Below the pieces are notes generated by a model that was not told the origin of the DNA, ran no database searches, and was given only the letters and a program-made list of their open reading frames with translations. A stretch of 64,000 nt of DNA from Microlunatus endophyticus (lineage in GTDB: Bacteria > Actinomycetota > Actinomycetes > Propionibacteriales > Propionibacteriaceae), in assembly GCF_014646195.1 (NCBI RefSeq), contig NZ_BMMZ01000008.1, forward strand, positions 165,098-229,097, in the 5' to 3' direction. Position 1 is the first letter of the stretch; the number at the start of each line of letters is the position of its first letter. The position numbers and the translations under genes are program-made. Shown in pieces: positions 53,162 through 62,102 of this stretch.

Positions 53162-54625
53162 TCACCCGACCCGCTCGAACGGGTCCGGCGGGGGCTGGTT
53201 GGTGTCGATGACCGGCTCGTCCAGCAGTGTGGGCGTCCGATCGCGCAAGGCAGACTCGAGCAGCGATGCGTAGCCGAGCAGTTGGCCCTCACGTCGGAAC
53301 GGCGCCACCACCTGCAGGCCGATCGGCAGCCCCTCCGGCGTGAAGGTGGCGGGCAAGGACATCGCCGGACACGCGGTTCCGGTGATCGCCGAGGGGATCC
53401 GCATCCACTCGAGGTAGTCCTGCATGGTGGTGCCCGCGATCTCATCCGGGTAACGGATCCCGACCGGGAACGGCGGCACCTGGCAGGTCGGCGTGATCAG
53501 CAGGTCGTAGGTCTGGAAGAAGTCGGTCATGGCCTGGTGGATCTCGGCCGCCTGGTGCAAGGCCCGGCCGATCTCCGGGCCTTGGAGCCGTCGTCCGATC
53601 TCGACGTTCCAGATCGCGTCGGGCTTGATCAGGTCCGGGTGCTGGTCGACGAGCGGTCCGAGCGCCTGCTCCAGTTGCATTGCCCGGATCACCCGGAAGT
53701 AGTCCAGAGCCGGACCAAGATCAGGACACGTTGCGTCGAGCTGCCACCCGAGTCGTTCCGCGATGTCGGTGATCACCGGCTCGAGTGAGGTGATCACCAC
53801 CGGATCGACGGTCGCGAGTCCGTTGAGGTCGGCCGACCAGGCGACCCGGATCGCGCGGCCCGTCGGCTTGATCAACTCCGTCGCATCCAGGCCGACTGAC
53901 AGCGGACTGCGCTCGTCGCTGCCGGACAGCACCGACAGCAGCAGCGCCACGTCCGCGACGCTGCGTCCCATCGGCCCTTTCACTGCCAACGTGCCGTACG
54001 GGAAGGATCCCGGGCCGGACGGCACGGTGCCGGGTGACGGACGAATTGACGTGACATTGCAGAAGGAGGCCGGGTTGCGCAGCGATCCGCCGGTGTCGCT
54101 GCCGTCGGCGATCGGCAGCAGCCGGGCCGCGAGCGCAGCGGCCGCGCCGCCACTGCTGCCACCCGCCGTCCGGCTCAGATCGTACGGATTGCGAGTCACG
54201 CCGTAGACCGGATTGAAGGAGTGCGAGCCCAGCCCGAACTCCGGCACATTGGTCTTGCCGATCGCGATCGCGCCTGCGGCGGCCATCCGCGTGACTATCA
54301 GATCGTCCTCGTCGGCGATCCGGTCCGCGAAGATCGGCGAGCCCTCGGTGAAGCGGAAGCCGCGCGCCGGCACGAGATCCTTGTGCGCGGTCGGGAGTCC
54401 GTACAGCGGCCCGCGGTCGTTTTGATCATGGTGGTGATCCAGCGCCCTGGCGCCCTCCAGGGCCCGCTCGGACTGCAGGTCGACAATCGCGTTGAGGTAC
54501 GGATTGAGCCGCTCGATCCGCTCCAAGTGGGCCTGCATCACCTCGGTCGCACTGACCGCTTCCTCGCGGAGCATCCGGGCCAGATCGGTGGCGTCCCGGT
54601 CGATGAGTTCGGTCCCGTCGGTCAC
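53162..54625 (-). CDS. Amidase signature enzyme
   Basis: 487 residues from the GTG at 54625, with AAGGAG upstream. Lys-cis-Ser-Ser triad: the Lys in TAHKDLV, the cis-Ser in AGGSSGGAAAAL and the nucleophile Ser in SDTGGSLRNPASF. It hydrolyses an amide bond; the substrate is unknown, and nothing here suggests the Gln-tRNA GatA role (no gatB or gatC nearby). It converges with the Nudix gene upstream. Confidence 0.9.
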   Translation of the reverse strand: MTDGTELIDRDATDLARMLREEAVSATEVMQAHLERIERLNPYLNAIVDLQSERALEGARALDHHHDQNDRGPLYGLPTAHKDLVPARGFRFTEGSPIFADRIADEDDLIVTRMAAAGAIAIGKTNVPEFGLGSHSFNPVYGVTRNPYDLSRTAGGSSGGAAAALAARLLPIADGSDTGGSLRNPASFCNVTSIRPSPGTVPSGPGSFPYGTLAVKGPMGRSVADVALLLSVLSGSDERSPLSVGLDATELIKPTGRAIRVAWSADLNGLATVDPVVITSLEPVITDIAERLGWQLDATCPDLGPALDYFRVIRAMQLEQALGPLVDQHPDLIKPDAIWNVEIGRRLQGPEIGRALHQAAEIHQAMTDFFQTYDLLITPTCQVPPFPVGIRYPDEIAGTTMQDYLEWMRIPSAITGTACPAMSLPATFTPEGLPIGLQVVAPFRREGQLLGYASLLESALRDRTPTLLDEPVIDTNQPPPDPFERVG

Positions 54626-54662
54626 GCGGCACTCCTTAGCTTGGACATGTGGCTTCCAGTTG

Positions 54663-55133
54663 TCAGTGATGTCGCTCGTCGATGAGCGGCCACCAGTGCC
54701 GGGACTCGAGCGGGTTGTCTGCGAGGCTGGTGTCGATCCAGGTGCCCGGGATGCACGGCTCGCCGGCAGCGGTCCAGACGGTGAAGTGGGCGACCGGTGT
54801 CGGCCAGAGATAGTCGTCCGCGCCGGTAGGGACGATGTTGCGGACGAATCCGATCGGCGTGACATGGACGGGCTCACCGAACACCCGCTGCGCGAGCGCG
54901 GCCGCCGCCCGGCTCCCGTCCGGATCGTCGACCGACACTGAGCCCGTGGGGAGGTCGATCTTCCCCGAGTCGGAGCGAGGCTGGCAGTAGATGCGCTTGC
55001 CGTCGAGCACGAGGAGCCGCACCAGGCCTGCGGGTATCGGGGCGATCCGGCTCCGTACGGTCTCGGCTCGCCCTCCGGCGGGCAGCCACGGCGCGTCCGA
55101 TACAACGTCGACGATGGTCTCTCCGGCCGCCAT
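54663..55133 (-). CDS. Nudix-fold-like protein without a Nudix box
   Basis: 156 residues from the ATG at 55133. The strand order (RLLVLDGKRIYCQPRSDSGKIDLPTGSVSV) resembles a Nudix fold, but where the box should be, SRAAAALAQRVFGEP lacks the REx2EE acid cluster needed for metal binding. So it is either a non-catalytic relative or another family. Confidence 0.6.
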   Translation of the reverse strand: MAAGETIVDVVSDAPWLPAGGRAETVRSRIAPIPAGLVRLLVLDGKRIYCQPRSDSGKIDLPTGSVSVDDPDGSRAAAALAQRVFGEPVHVTPIGFVRNIVPTGADDYLWPTPVAHFTVWTAAGEPCIPGTWIDTSLADNPLESRHWWPLIDERHH

Positions 55134-55183
55134 GATCAAGAACTCTACGGGCTGGGTAGCCCGGCCCGTCCCGCGGATAGGTC

Positions 55184-56161
55184 TTACTGGTGGCCCTGGA
55201 TCTCGTGGGGGGTGTAGGCCGCTTCCAGCTCCTCAATCTCATGATCATCGAGGGTGATGTCCACACTGGTGAGCGCTTCGGTGAACTGCTCGGGCTTGGT
55301 CGCGCCGACGATCGGCGAGTGGACGTACGGCTTGGCCAGCATCCAGGCGAGCGCCACGCCGGCGCGTGGCACACCCCGCTCCTTGGCGATCTTGGTGACC
55401 GCCTCGACGATGGACTTGTCACCGGGGTCGTTCGGTGACGGCTGGCGCTCGCTCTTCTCGGAACGGGCGGTGCCGCGTACGCCCCAGTCGCGGACCAGCC
55501 GACCGCCGGCCAGGGGGCTCCACGGGATGACGCCGACGCCGGTCGCGGCGCAGTAGGGCATCATCTCCCGCTCTTCCTCGCGGTAGAGCAGGTTGTAGTG
55601 GTTCTGCATCGAGATGAACGGCGTCCAGCCGTTGACCTCGGCGACATCTTGCAACGCCTGGAACTGCCAGGTCCACATCGACGAGGCGCCGATATAGCGG
55701 GCCTTGCCGGCTTTGACGACGTCGTGCAGCGCCTCCATCGTCTCCTCCATCGGCACCTCCGCGTCGTAGCGGTGGATCTGGTAGAGGTCGACGTAATCCA
55801 TGTTGAGCCGGCGCAGGCTGTTGTCGATCTCCGCCAGGATCGCCTTGCGGGACTGGCCGTGTCCGTACGGGCCGGGGCGCATCTCGCCGTGCACCTTCGT
55901 GGCAACCACGATGTCGTCGCGGGAGGCGAGCTCACCGAGGATCTTGCCGGTGATCTCCTCCGAGCGCCCGGTCGAATACACATTGGCGGTGTCGAAGGTG
56001 GTGATGCCGGCGTCCAGGGCCTGCTTGATGATCACCCGGCTCGCGTCCTCGTCGATCGCCCAGTTGTGACGACCGGAACCACCGCCGAAGCTCATACATC
56101 CCAGGGTGATCTCCGAAACCTTCAAGCCACTGTCGCCGAGTCGGACCACATCCACCGTCAT
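55184..56161 (-). CDS. Aldo/keto reductase (potassium channel beta-subunit-like)
   Basis: 325 residues, ATG at 56161. TIM-barrel NADPH reductase: catalytic Asp-Tyr in TTFDTANVYSTGRSEE, Lys in VVATKVHGEM, His in DLYQIHRYD. The nucleotide-binding SIVGATKPEQFTEAL ends the fold. Reduces carbonyls; substrate unknown. Confidence 0.9.
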   Translation of the reverse strand: MTVDVVRLGDSGLKVSEITLGCMSFGGGSGRHNWAIDEDASRVIIKQALDAGITTFDTANVYSTGRSEEITGKILGELASRDDIVVATKVHGEMRPGPYGHGQSRKAILAEIDNSLRRLNMDYVDLYQIHRYDAEVPMEETMEALHDVVKAGKARYIGASSMWTWQFQALQDVAEVNGWTPFISMQNHYNLLYREEEREMMPYCAATGVGVIPWSPLAGGRLVRDWGVRGTARSEKSERQPSPNDPGDKSIVEAVTKIAKERGVPRAGVALAWMLAKPYVHSPIVGATKPEQFTEALTSVDITLDDHEIEELEAAYTPHEIQGHQ

Positions 56162-56572
56162 ATCTCGCCACTCCTCAGTCGCGTCGTCGCCGCCCTCCCG
56201 GGCGGATCTTTCTCCATCCTTCGCCCGATCGGTGTGCGCCGCAATGCCGCCGCCAGGTGCTGGGACGCGTCCGGCCGGTGACGCGCCGGCACGAGCAGGC
56301 CGACCCGCGTGATCGCGTTGGGTGCGATCTGCGATTCTCGACCGGCGGGGCGAGATGATCCGGCATCCCGGCGCATGGGTCCTTCGCTGTGAAGATCACG
56401 AACGACCCGTACGTCGCCCGTTGACCGGCAGGAAGCCGGGCGGATCTATCGGGCGGCCGCATTCCCACGTGACGTGGCGCTTGAGGTTGTCTCACAAGCG
56501 GAACCATCACCGGGCAGGGAATCTCTCACGGGTGGGCAGGGTCTGTCGGACTGGATGGTTTCCCGGCGCTTG
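56162..56572. other. Intergenic region with hairpin, no gene recognised
   Basis: 411 bp without a supported gene between the aldo/keto reductase and the alpha/beta hydrolase. It contains a hairpin GATCGC-GTTGGGT-GCGATC at 56311-56329. A minus-strand open frame crosses it, but it lacks family features and a ribosome binding site. Confidence 0.4.
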
Positions 56573-57364
56573 TCAGAGCTGTTTGAGGAAGTCTGCGAGG
56601 ATCCGCCAGAACGGTTCGAACTGATCTCGCCTCGCGTTGTGTCCCGCGCCGTGGATCCGGCGCACTTGGACTTTGGGCCATAGCCGGGTCGCTTCGGCAG
56701 CCGCGGTCGTGGTCACGGTCGGGTTGACGTCCCCGGTGACCAACAAGCCAGGACAGCAGAGCTGACTGATGTGCTCGCGCCACCGATTGGTGATAGCCCA
56801 CGAATCGAACCAGCTGACGGCATCGGGGTCGACTTGTCCCCGCGCCTCCACCCATGCAGAGATGTCGCGATCCGACCAGGTGGGGTGTTCATTTCGGCAT
56901 CGGTCCGCCCGCTGCGACTCGGTCAAGTCGGCAATCTCGACAACCGACCGGCGGCTCGCGGCGATGTCCTTCGTGCCGTCGTCGGCGACCTCAGGCCAGG
57001 CGGGCTCCTCCAGGACGACTGCTCGCGGGGCCAGCTGGGCAGCGGCAAGAGCGGAGTGCACCCCGCCCATGGAATGGCCCATCAGCACCGGATCCAGCAC
57101 ATGCAACGCCCGGACGAGCTCAATCAAATCTGCGGTATGCGCCGCAACGGAATAGTCGCCTGCTCGGTCCGACCGCCCGTGTCCGCGCGCGTCGTAGCTG
57201 AGCACGTCAAAGGAGGTGGCTAACCGGGTCTCGACCTCGCCCCAGGTATTGGCGGCATCAGTCAAACCGTGAGCCAACACCACAGTCGGGCTGTTCCCCG
57301 GCGGTTGACCACGACGTTGCCATGCCAAACGGACCCCGTCACGAGCGATCAGCCCACTTTGCAC
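56573..57364 (-). CDS. Alpha/beta hydrolase
   Basis: 263 residues from the GTG at 57364, with GAAGGAG upstream. Oxyanion-hole VVLAHGLTDAANTW, nucleophile elbow GHSMGGVH, acid in VTGDVNP and His in IHGAGHNARRD. Function of the esterase/epoxide hydrolase type, substrate unknown. It marks the start of a stretch of mixed genes with poorer conservation of operon structure. Confidence 0.88.
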   Translation of the reverse strand: MQSGLIARDGVRLAWQRRGQPPGNSPTVVLAHGLTDAANTWGEVETRLATSFDVLSYDARGHGRSDRAGDYSVAAHTADLIELVRALHVLDPVLMGHSMGGVHSALAAAQLAPRAVVLEEPAWPEVADDGTKDIAASRRSVVEIADLTESQRADRCRNEHPTWSDRDISAWVEARGQVDPDAVSWFDSWAITNRWREHISQLCCPGLLVTGDVNPTVTTTAAAEATRLWPKVQVRRIHGAGHNARRDQFEPFWRILADFLKQL

Positions 57365-57649
57365 CGGTAGATCTCCTTCGCCAGGTCGTAGCCACGATCG
57401 CCAGCATCTTGGAGCCATCACACCACCAGCTCGCGGCACACACCCGGGAGCGTCTCGCGTCTCACACGACGTCCCATTTGACACAGCGATCGGCCGTGGC
57501 CGGGGAACCGTCTAGGGCCGTGGTTGTGATCTCGTGCCGGTGCCGGTGCGAGTTTGTGCACCAGCTACTTGTCAGCCGATCGGCACCGATCGCGTTGACG
57601 CCCGAGACGGAGGCCAACCCTAACCATTGCTTCGTGTGAAGATCGGGGT

Positions 57650-58114
57650 ATGGCAATGCAGTCAGACTATTTAGCGGGCTTGCCTCGACGCCGGATTGCC
57701 GCTTGCGCGCTTATCCGTGACGAGCAGGGCAGCGTGTGTCTGGTCGATCCGACCTATCGCGACGGCATGATCCTGCCGGGTGGCACCGTCGAAGCCAATG
57801 AGGCTCCCCGCGACGGGTGCGGTCGCGAGGTGCACGAGGAGCTGGGTGTTCGTCTGGCCATCGGCCGTTTACTGACCATGCGGTGGGTGCCGCCCACACT
57901 TCCTGCCGACGAGCACGGCTCAATGATTCTTGTCTACGACGGTGGCGTCGTAGATGCCGACACAATCCGGCAGTTCGTCGTCCCGCCGGACGAGCTTCAC
58001 GGGCTCGCCTTCATTGCTCCCGACGACTTAGATCGGTTCACTCCAAACGGGAGCGCTGACCGAATCCGTGGCGGCCTCGAAGCACTTGCAGCCAACGAGC
58101 TCGTGGAGTTCTGA
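57650..58114 (+). CDS. Nudix hydrolase
   Basis: 154 residues. Exact Nudix box: G-TVEAN-E-APRDGCG-REVHEELGV. Start at the ATG at 57650; another Met is two codons downstream. The stretch 57365-57649 upstream holds no gene. Probably acts on nucleotide derivatives. Confidence 0.88.
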   Translation: MAMQSDYLAGLPRRRIAACALIRDEQGSVCLVDPTYRDGMILPGGTVEANEAPRDGCGREVHEELGVRLAIGRLLTMRWVPPTLPADEHGSMILVYDGGVVDADTIRQFVVPPDELHGLAFIAPDDLDRFTPNGSADRIRGGLEALAANELVEF

Positions 58115-58209
58115 CGGCGACTTCGGCGGAGCAGGATGATGCCACGCTAGCTCAGTTGGCAGTTGCCAGGCGATGGTCGATCTCGGCGTCACGTGGCGAG
58201 GGTTGAGAG

Positions 58210-58626
58210 GTGACGAGTATGGCCCCAAGGGTGCGGGTTGGAGCGCTCACGATGATGGCTGCCCGCCCACGGGAGCTGGGCCGTTTTTACTCCAGGTTGC
58301 TGGGCTGGCCCTACATCAGAGAAGAGGAACCCGCACAGGGTGAACCAGCCGAGGCGGGCTATGCCCTTGTGTGCCCTCCTGAAGGCGTCATCGAGCCGGC
58401 GCTGAACTTCGACTACCAGGTCGACCATCGTCGGCCCGTCTGGCCAACGGTGCCTGGCGAGCAAATTCCGACGATGCATCTGGACGTCACGGTTGATGAT
58501 CTTGATGTTGCCGTCGCATGGGCGGTCGAGTGCGGTGCAGTTGTTGCTGAGCTTCAATCACAACCGAACGAGCATCGTGTTGTTATCGATCCTGAAGGCA
58601 ATCCCATCTGTCTCTGCTTGGAGTAG
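58210..58626 (+). CDS. VOC family protein
   Basis: 138 residues from a GTG at 58210. LGRFYSRLLGWPYIREEE and LHMDVTVDDLDVAVAWAVECGA-type halves give the VOC fold (LDVTVDDLDVAVAWAVECGA), ending RVVIDPEGNPICLC, the usual VOC ending DPxGNxxxL. Possible metal-binding His in MHLDVT and Glu near the end. Ligand unknown. Confidence 0.85.
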   Translation: MTSMAPRVRVGALTMMAARPRELGRFYSRLLGWPYIREEEPAQGEPAEAGYALVCPPEGVIEPALNFDYQVDHRRPVWPTVPGEQIPTMHLDVTVDDLDVAVAWAVECGAVVAELQSQPNEHRVVIDPEGNPICLCLE

Positions 58627-58948
58627 CGAGCAGTACCTCTGGGAGCTGGGGGAACGGACGGTCTCGAGAACTGCCCGGCGGAGGATGGGGCAGCAGCGAG
58701 GCCGCTGGTATTGGAACCTCTAACGAGATGGCTTGGAGCTTGCTCAGCGGTCGCCTGTCGTGCTGTATCGCGAACAGCTTCTGAGGGGCAGTGCAGAACC
58801 TGATGGAGTGGTCGAATGTGGACGGCGACAACTTCGCATGACGAGCGTGTTCGCCGTGTGCTGGGATCGTGTCATCGATGATGACTTGCGCAGCTTCAGT
58901 CTCGTTCGCTTGCCCGATGCCCGGCCCGGGCCGTCAGGTGCCTCGTCG
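58627..58948. other. Intergenic region, nothing recognised
   Basis: 322 bp between the VOC gene and the converging membrane-protein gene. The open frames crossing it show no family features and no ribosome binding site. Confidence 0.4.
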
Positions 58949-59431
58949 TCACTCGGGTGGGAGCGTGCGGCGCAGGGTCTGGTGGTGAGTGAAGGCCAGG
59001 AGGGCGCAGCCTCCGGCGAGGCAGGCCATGACGATGAGAGCGGCGACGAATGCCCAGATGGGCCATTCGTTCGGTTCTGCAAGCTCCCAAGTTTCCTTGG
59101 TTGCCAGGAGCAGGGCACCGGCGGCGACGATGAACCAACCCGTCGCTTTTTGGATCAGGCTCGATCGCTCTGCGAGCTGTTCTGGCGTCATGCGGGAGAG
59201 GACCTGCTGGTGGAACTCGGCGTCTCGCCTCCGGCGCAAGACGATCATCACTGGGGGCAGCAGCCACCACCTGCGGTCCAGGGGTCCGGGCGGTTGTAGC
59301 CCCTCGATCGTGGATTGTAGGCCGGCCCGGTCTACGTCTTGTTCGAGGAGTTCCAACACGCCCTGGTAGAGCGGGCCGGCGACGAGCAACCATGCGCCGA
59401 GGAATCCGAGCCAGCGAATCGCTACGGACAT
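58949..59431 (-). CDS. Small membrane protein of unknown function
   Basis: 160 residues from the ATG at 59431. Three to four hydrophobic helices: WLGFLGAWLLVAGPLYQGVL, then WFIVAAGALLLATKE and WAFVAALIVMACLAGGCALLAF; a central basic loop (LRRRRDAEF) in the cytoplasm. No family recognised. It starts 10 bp after the stop of the TetR gene on the same strand, so it may be its operon partner. Confidence 0.75.
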   Translation of the reverse strand: MSVAIRWLGFLGAWLLVAGPLYQGVLELLEQDVDRAGLQSTIEGLQPPGPLDRRWWLLPPVMIVLRRRRDAEFHQQVLSRMTPEQLAERSSLIQKATGWFIVAAGALLLATKETWELAEPNEWPIWAFVAALIVMACLAGGCALLAFTHHQTLRRTLPPE

Positions 59432-59441
59432 CTGCGCTCGT

Positions 59442-60119
59442 CTACTCTTCCCGCCGGGTGGCGTTGAGGCCATCGAGGATGAGGTCAACGCCTGCCAGAA
59501 ATTCGTCCCGGTCACCGTGGGATCGGAGTTGAGTAGCCATGCTCCTGGTGAAGGGCCATTCCTGCGGGTTGAGGCACTCCCATTGCGCACTGAGCGCGGC
59601 CAGGGCGCCAGCTCGTCCAGTGGTTGCCGTCTCCGACCGCGAGGTGCGCGCCTGCTGGCTGCCGGCTCCGATGATGTAGTTCAGCAACGTCGATGTGGCG
59701 GAGAACTGCGCTGCGAACTGCGGGGTGAGCGCCTGTATGCTCCGGCCGATGTGCTCGAAGATGCGCAGCATTGTGTCTTGCCACGGCGGCTTCGCTAACT
59801 GTGCACCCAGCCACGGATGAGCATCGATCGCGTCGTATACGTCGACAGCGATCGCTCGAATTGTCTCCCGAGGTGTGCCGGCATCCTCATCCAGCATGGC
59901 GTCTGGGAGCACGGCAGCTGTTGCGGCCTGCAGCAACCCGGCTTTGTTCGCCAGATGCCATTGGATGACACCAGGACCGGTCTGGAGGCGGCGAGCCAAT
60001 GCTCTGAAGGTGAGCCCGCTCTCGCCGTGTGCATCTAGCAGTTCGACTGCAGCGGCTGCGATCCGGTCCCGCGGGACTGCTCTTGATTCAGACGGTTCTG
60101 CAACACTCGCATCTCCCAT
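59442..60119 (-). CDS. TetR/AcrR repressor of the divergent flavin monooxygenase
   Basis: 225 residues, ATG at 60119. HTH: GLTFRALARRLQTGPGVIQWHLANKAGLLQAA (about 36-67), then a helical ligand domain. It is divergent from the monooxygenase gene, with two matching dyads between them. Organisation is like tetR-tetX or other substrate-inducible repressor-enzyme pairs. Confidence 0.9.
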   Translation of the reverse strand: MGDASVAEPSESRAVPRDRIAAAAVELLDAHGESGLTFRALARRLQTGPGVIQWHLANKAGLLQAATAAVLPDAMLDEDAGTPRETIRAIAVDVYDAIDAHPWLGAQLAKPPWQDTMLRIFEHIGRSIQALTPQFAAQFSATSTLLNYIIGAGSQQARTSRSETATTGRAGALAALSAQWECLNPQEWPFTRSMATQLRSHGDRDEFLAGVDLILDGLNATRREE

Positions 60120-60138
60120 ACCTCAACCTTGACACATC

Positions 60139-60177
60139 CTGGTACCGCGTACCACAATCCCTGGTACGCCGTACCAG
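60139..60177. promoter_or_regulatory. Two TetR operators
   Basis: TGGTAC-CGC-GTACCA at 60140-60154, and CTGGTACG-C-CGTACCAG at 60161-60177, both perfect dyads sharing the TGGTAC half-site. Their centres are 22 bp apart (60147 and 60169), about two helical turns. They lie between the divergent tetR-like and monooxygenase genes. Confidence 0.85.
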
Positions 60178-60223
60178 GGAATCTAGCGTCTGGCATCCGG
60201 TCCTGGGAAGAGAAGGGAAGGGC

Positions 60224-61381
60224 ATGTCTTCGTCTATCGCAATCATTGGTGCTGGCCTTGGTGGTCTAACCCTTGCGCGCGTCCTTCACCTGAACGGAAT
60301 CGAAGCGACGATCTTCGAGGCTGAGCCCTCCGCGCAGGCACGCACCCAGGGCGGTCAACTCGACATGCACGAATACAACGGCCAGCTCGCGCTCGAAGCA
60401 GCTGCCCTGACCCAGCAGTTCCACACCATCATCCACGCCGGCGGCGAAGCATCCCGTGTTGTGGATCGTCACGTGACACCGCTGCTGGAGGAACCCGACG
60501 ACGGGACCGGCAGCCGACCCGAAGTGCTCCGTGGTGATCTCCGGCGCATCCTGCTCGAATCGCTCCCAGAGGGCACCATCAAGTGGGGTCACAAGGTCAC
60601 CGCCATCAGGCCTATCGGCGGCGGCCGTCACGAACTGCAATTCGCCAACGGCAACACCATCACGATCGATCTTCTCATCGGAGCGGACGGAGCCTGGTCC
60701 AAGGTTCGTCCGCTCATCACCGACGTCAAGCCCTACTACACGGGCATTTCATTCGTGGAAACCTACCTCCACGACGTTGATGCCCGCCACGCTCCCACCG
60801 CCGCCGTGGTCGGCGAGGGGGCAATGACAGCACTCGAACCCGGCCGCGGGCTCATGGCGCAACGCGAGCCCGGAAATGTGATCCACACCTACGTCGGCCT
60901 ACGTAAGCCCGACGACTGGATCAGCAGCTTCGATGCCACAGACCAAACCGAAGTCATCGCTCGCACAGTCGCCGAGTTCGATGGCTGGGCCCCTGAGCTG
61001 ACCGCGCTCGTCACCGATACCGATACCCCGCCCGTGCTCCGCGCGATTAACATCCTCCCAGTAGGGATCCGCTGGGACCGCGTTCCCGGCGTCACGCTTC
61101 TCGGAGACGCCGCGCACCTGATGTCACCGTTCGCTGGCGAGGGTGCAAACCTGGCCATGTTCGACAGCTCCGAACTCGGCAAAGCTATCGCCGCCCACCC
61201 CGACGACACCGAAGCCGCCCTCTATGAGTACGAGCAGGCGCTGTTCCCCAGGAGCGAGGAAATGGCGGCTGACTCAGATCGCAACCAAGAGCTCCTGTTC
61301 GGCGACCACGCGCCCACCAGCTTCCTGGCACTGATCACCGGACAGGACGTGGCGAAATACACCCGAACAGACAGCGCCTAA
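60224..61381 (+). CDS. FAD-dependent monooxygenase, Tet(X)-like
   Basis: 385 residues from the ATG at 60224, with GAAGGGAAGGG upstream. FAD motifs: IAIIGAGLGGLTLARVL (GxGxxG), DLLIGADGAWSKVR (DG motif), VTLLGDAAHLMSPFAGEGAN (GD motif). Its length is that of Tet(X) (388 residues), an enzyme that hydroxylates tetracyclines, and the GGQLDMHEYNGQ region also recalls Tet(X). Other substrates are possible. Controlled by the divergent TetR. Confidence 0.88.
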   Translation: MSSSIAIIGAGLGGLTLARVLHLNGIEATIFEAEPSAQARTQGGQLDMHEYNGQLALEAAALTQQFHTIIHAGGEASRVVDRHVTPLLEEPDDGTGSRPEVLRGDLRRILLESLPEGTIKWGHKVTAIRPIGGGRHELQFANGNTITIDLLIGADGAWSKVRPLITDVKPYYTGISFVETYLHDVDARHAPTAAVVGEGAMTALEPGRGLMAQREPGNVIHTYVGLRKPDDWISSFDATDQTEVIARTVAEFDGWAPELTALVTDTDTPPVLRAINILPVGIRWDRVPGVTLLGDAAHLMSPFAGEGANLAMFDSSELGKAIAAHPDDTEAALYEYEQALFPRSEEMAADSDRNQELLFGDHAPTSFLALITGQDVAKYTRTDSA

Positions 61382-61809
61382 CAGGAGCTCCCAGCGTGTC
61401 GGCCTCCTGAATCGGCCGCCAGCGCGTAAGCGACGGGCCGCCAGCACCCCCGCCAACTCCGGCCCGATGATGGGCCCTGCCGCCTGATCATCGATCCCCC
61501 TCGGAGACTGCGGGCACGCTCAACTCTGTGCCCGGTGCGGTTGTCCGTTGATCTGCTCGGCGACGGCCGCCTTCGGGCGGCGGCCTCGCCGCGTCCGCCG
61601 ACGAATCTCTTGCGACGCCGCTGGTTTTGTGACCGAGGATGGTCTGCTCCGGGGGCGACACGCCGTGGCGGCTCGATCGTCGGCGACAGAATCAGCGGGA
61701 GATAGCAACAGCGATGCTGCCCGGACTTGGATCCCTTCTGGGGCACCCGGCGCGAAGCTGGTCTGGTGTTGCTGGGATGTCGTGGGTGGGGATCCATAGT
61801 CATGGGGCC
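61382..61809. other. Intergenic region, nothing recognised with certainty
   Basis: 428 bp between the monooxygenase and the frameshifted antitoxin-like gene. Open frames on the minus strand give RRRTRRGRRPK-rich sequence, which could be part of a decayed gene, but no family is recognised. Confidence 0.4.
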
Positions 61810-62102
61810 ATGACGGCGCAGGCACCGAGGCAGAAGCGGGATCGAGACGATCCGGCAGAGATCTTGGCTCGTCTGCCGGAGTCGTGCCACGCGCATTTCC
61901 GCGCTGAGTACGCGGTCGCCGTTGAGCAGGCTCGGCGTCCGGAGCAGTACCGGATGCTGCATCAGTTGCTGAGGCTATGGAGGCTGAGGGCGGTCGCGTA
62001 CGGCGATCCGGGTTACGCCGATCGCTCGCTGGCGCCAAGGACGAGAGTTCTGACACTGATGTGCCGGTTGAGCAGCTGGTTGGTGGCTGGCCAGGTCGGT
62101 GA
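61810..62102 (+). pseudogene. Frameshifted DUF6247-like antitoxin gene
   Basis: From the ATG at 61810 the first frame gives a typical DUF6247 start: DDPAEILARLPESCHAHFRA, then LLRLWRLRAVAYGDPGYADR. The C-terminus continues in another frame as AKDESSDTDVPVEQLVGGWP and stops at 62102. A one-base loss near 62030-62040 would explain it (or a sequencing error). The stop overlaps the GTG start of the RelE-like gene by four bases, as expected of an antitoxin-toxin operon. Confidence 0.65.

Noticed and set aside
53162..54625. GatA subunit of Glu-tRNA amidotransferase
   Set aside because: The amidase triad is present, but gatB and gatC are not adjacent and the C-terminal part lacks the GatA pattern.
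58148..58168. Stretch gctagctcagttggcag that resembles the D-arm of a tRNA
   Set aside because: No anticodon stem or T-arm (GGTTCGA) follows in the next 60 bases, so it is not a tRNA gene; the match is short.
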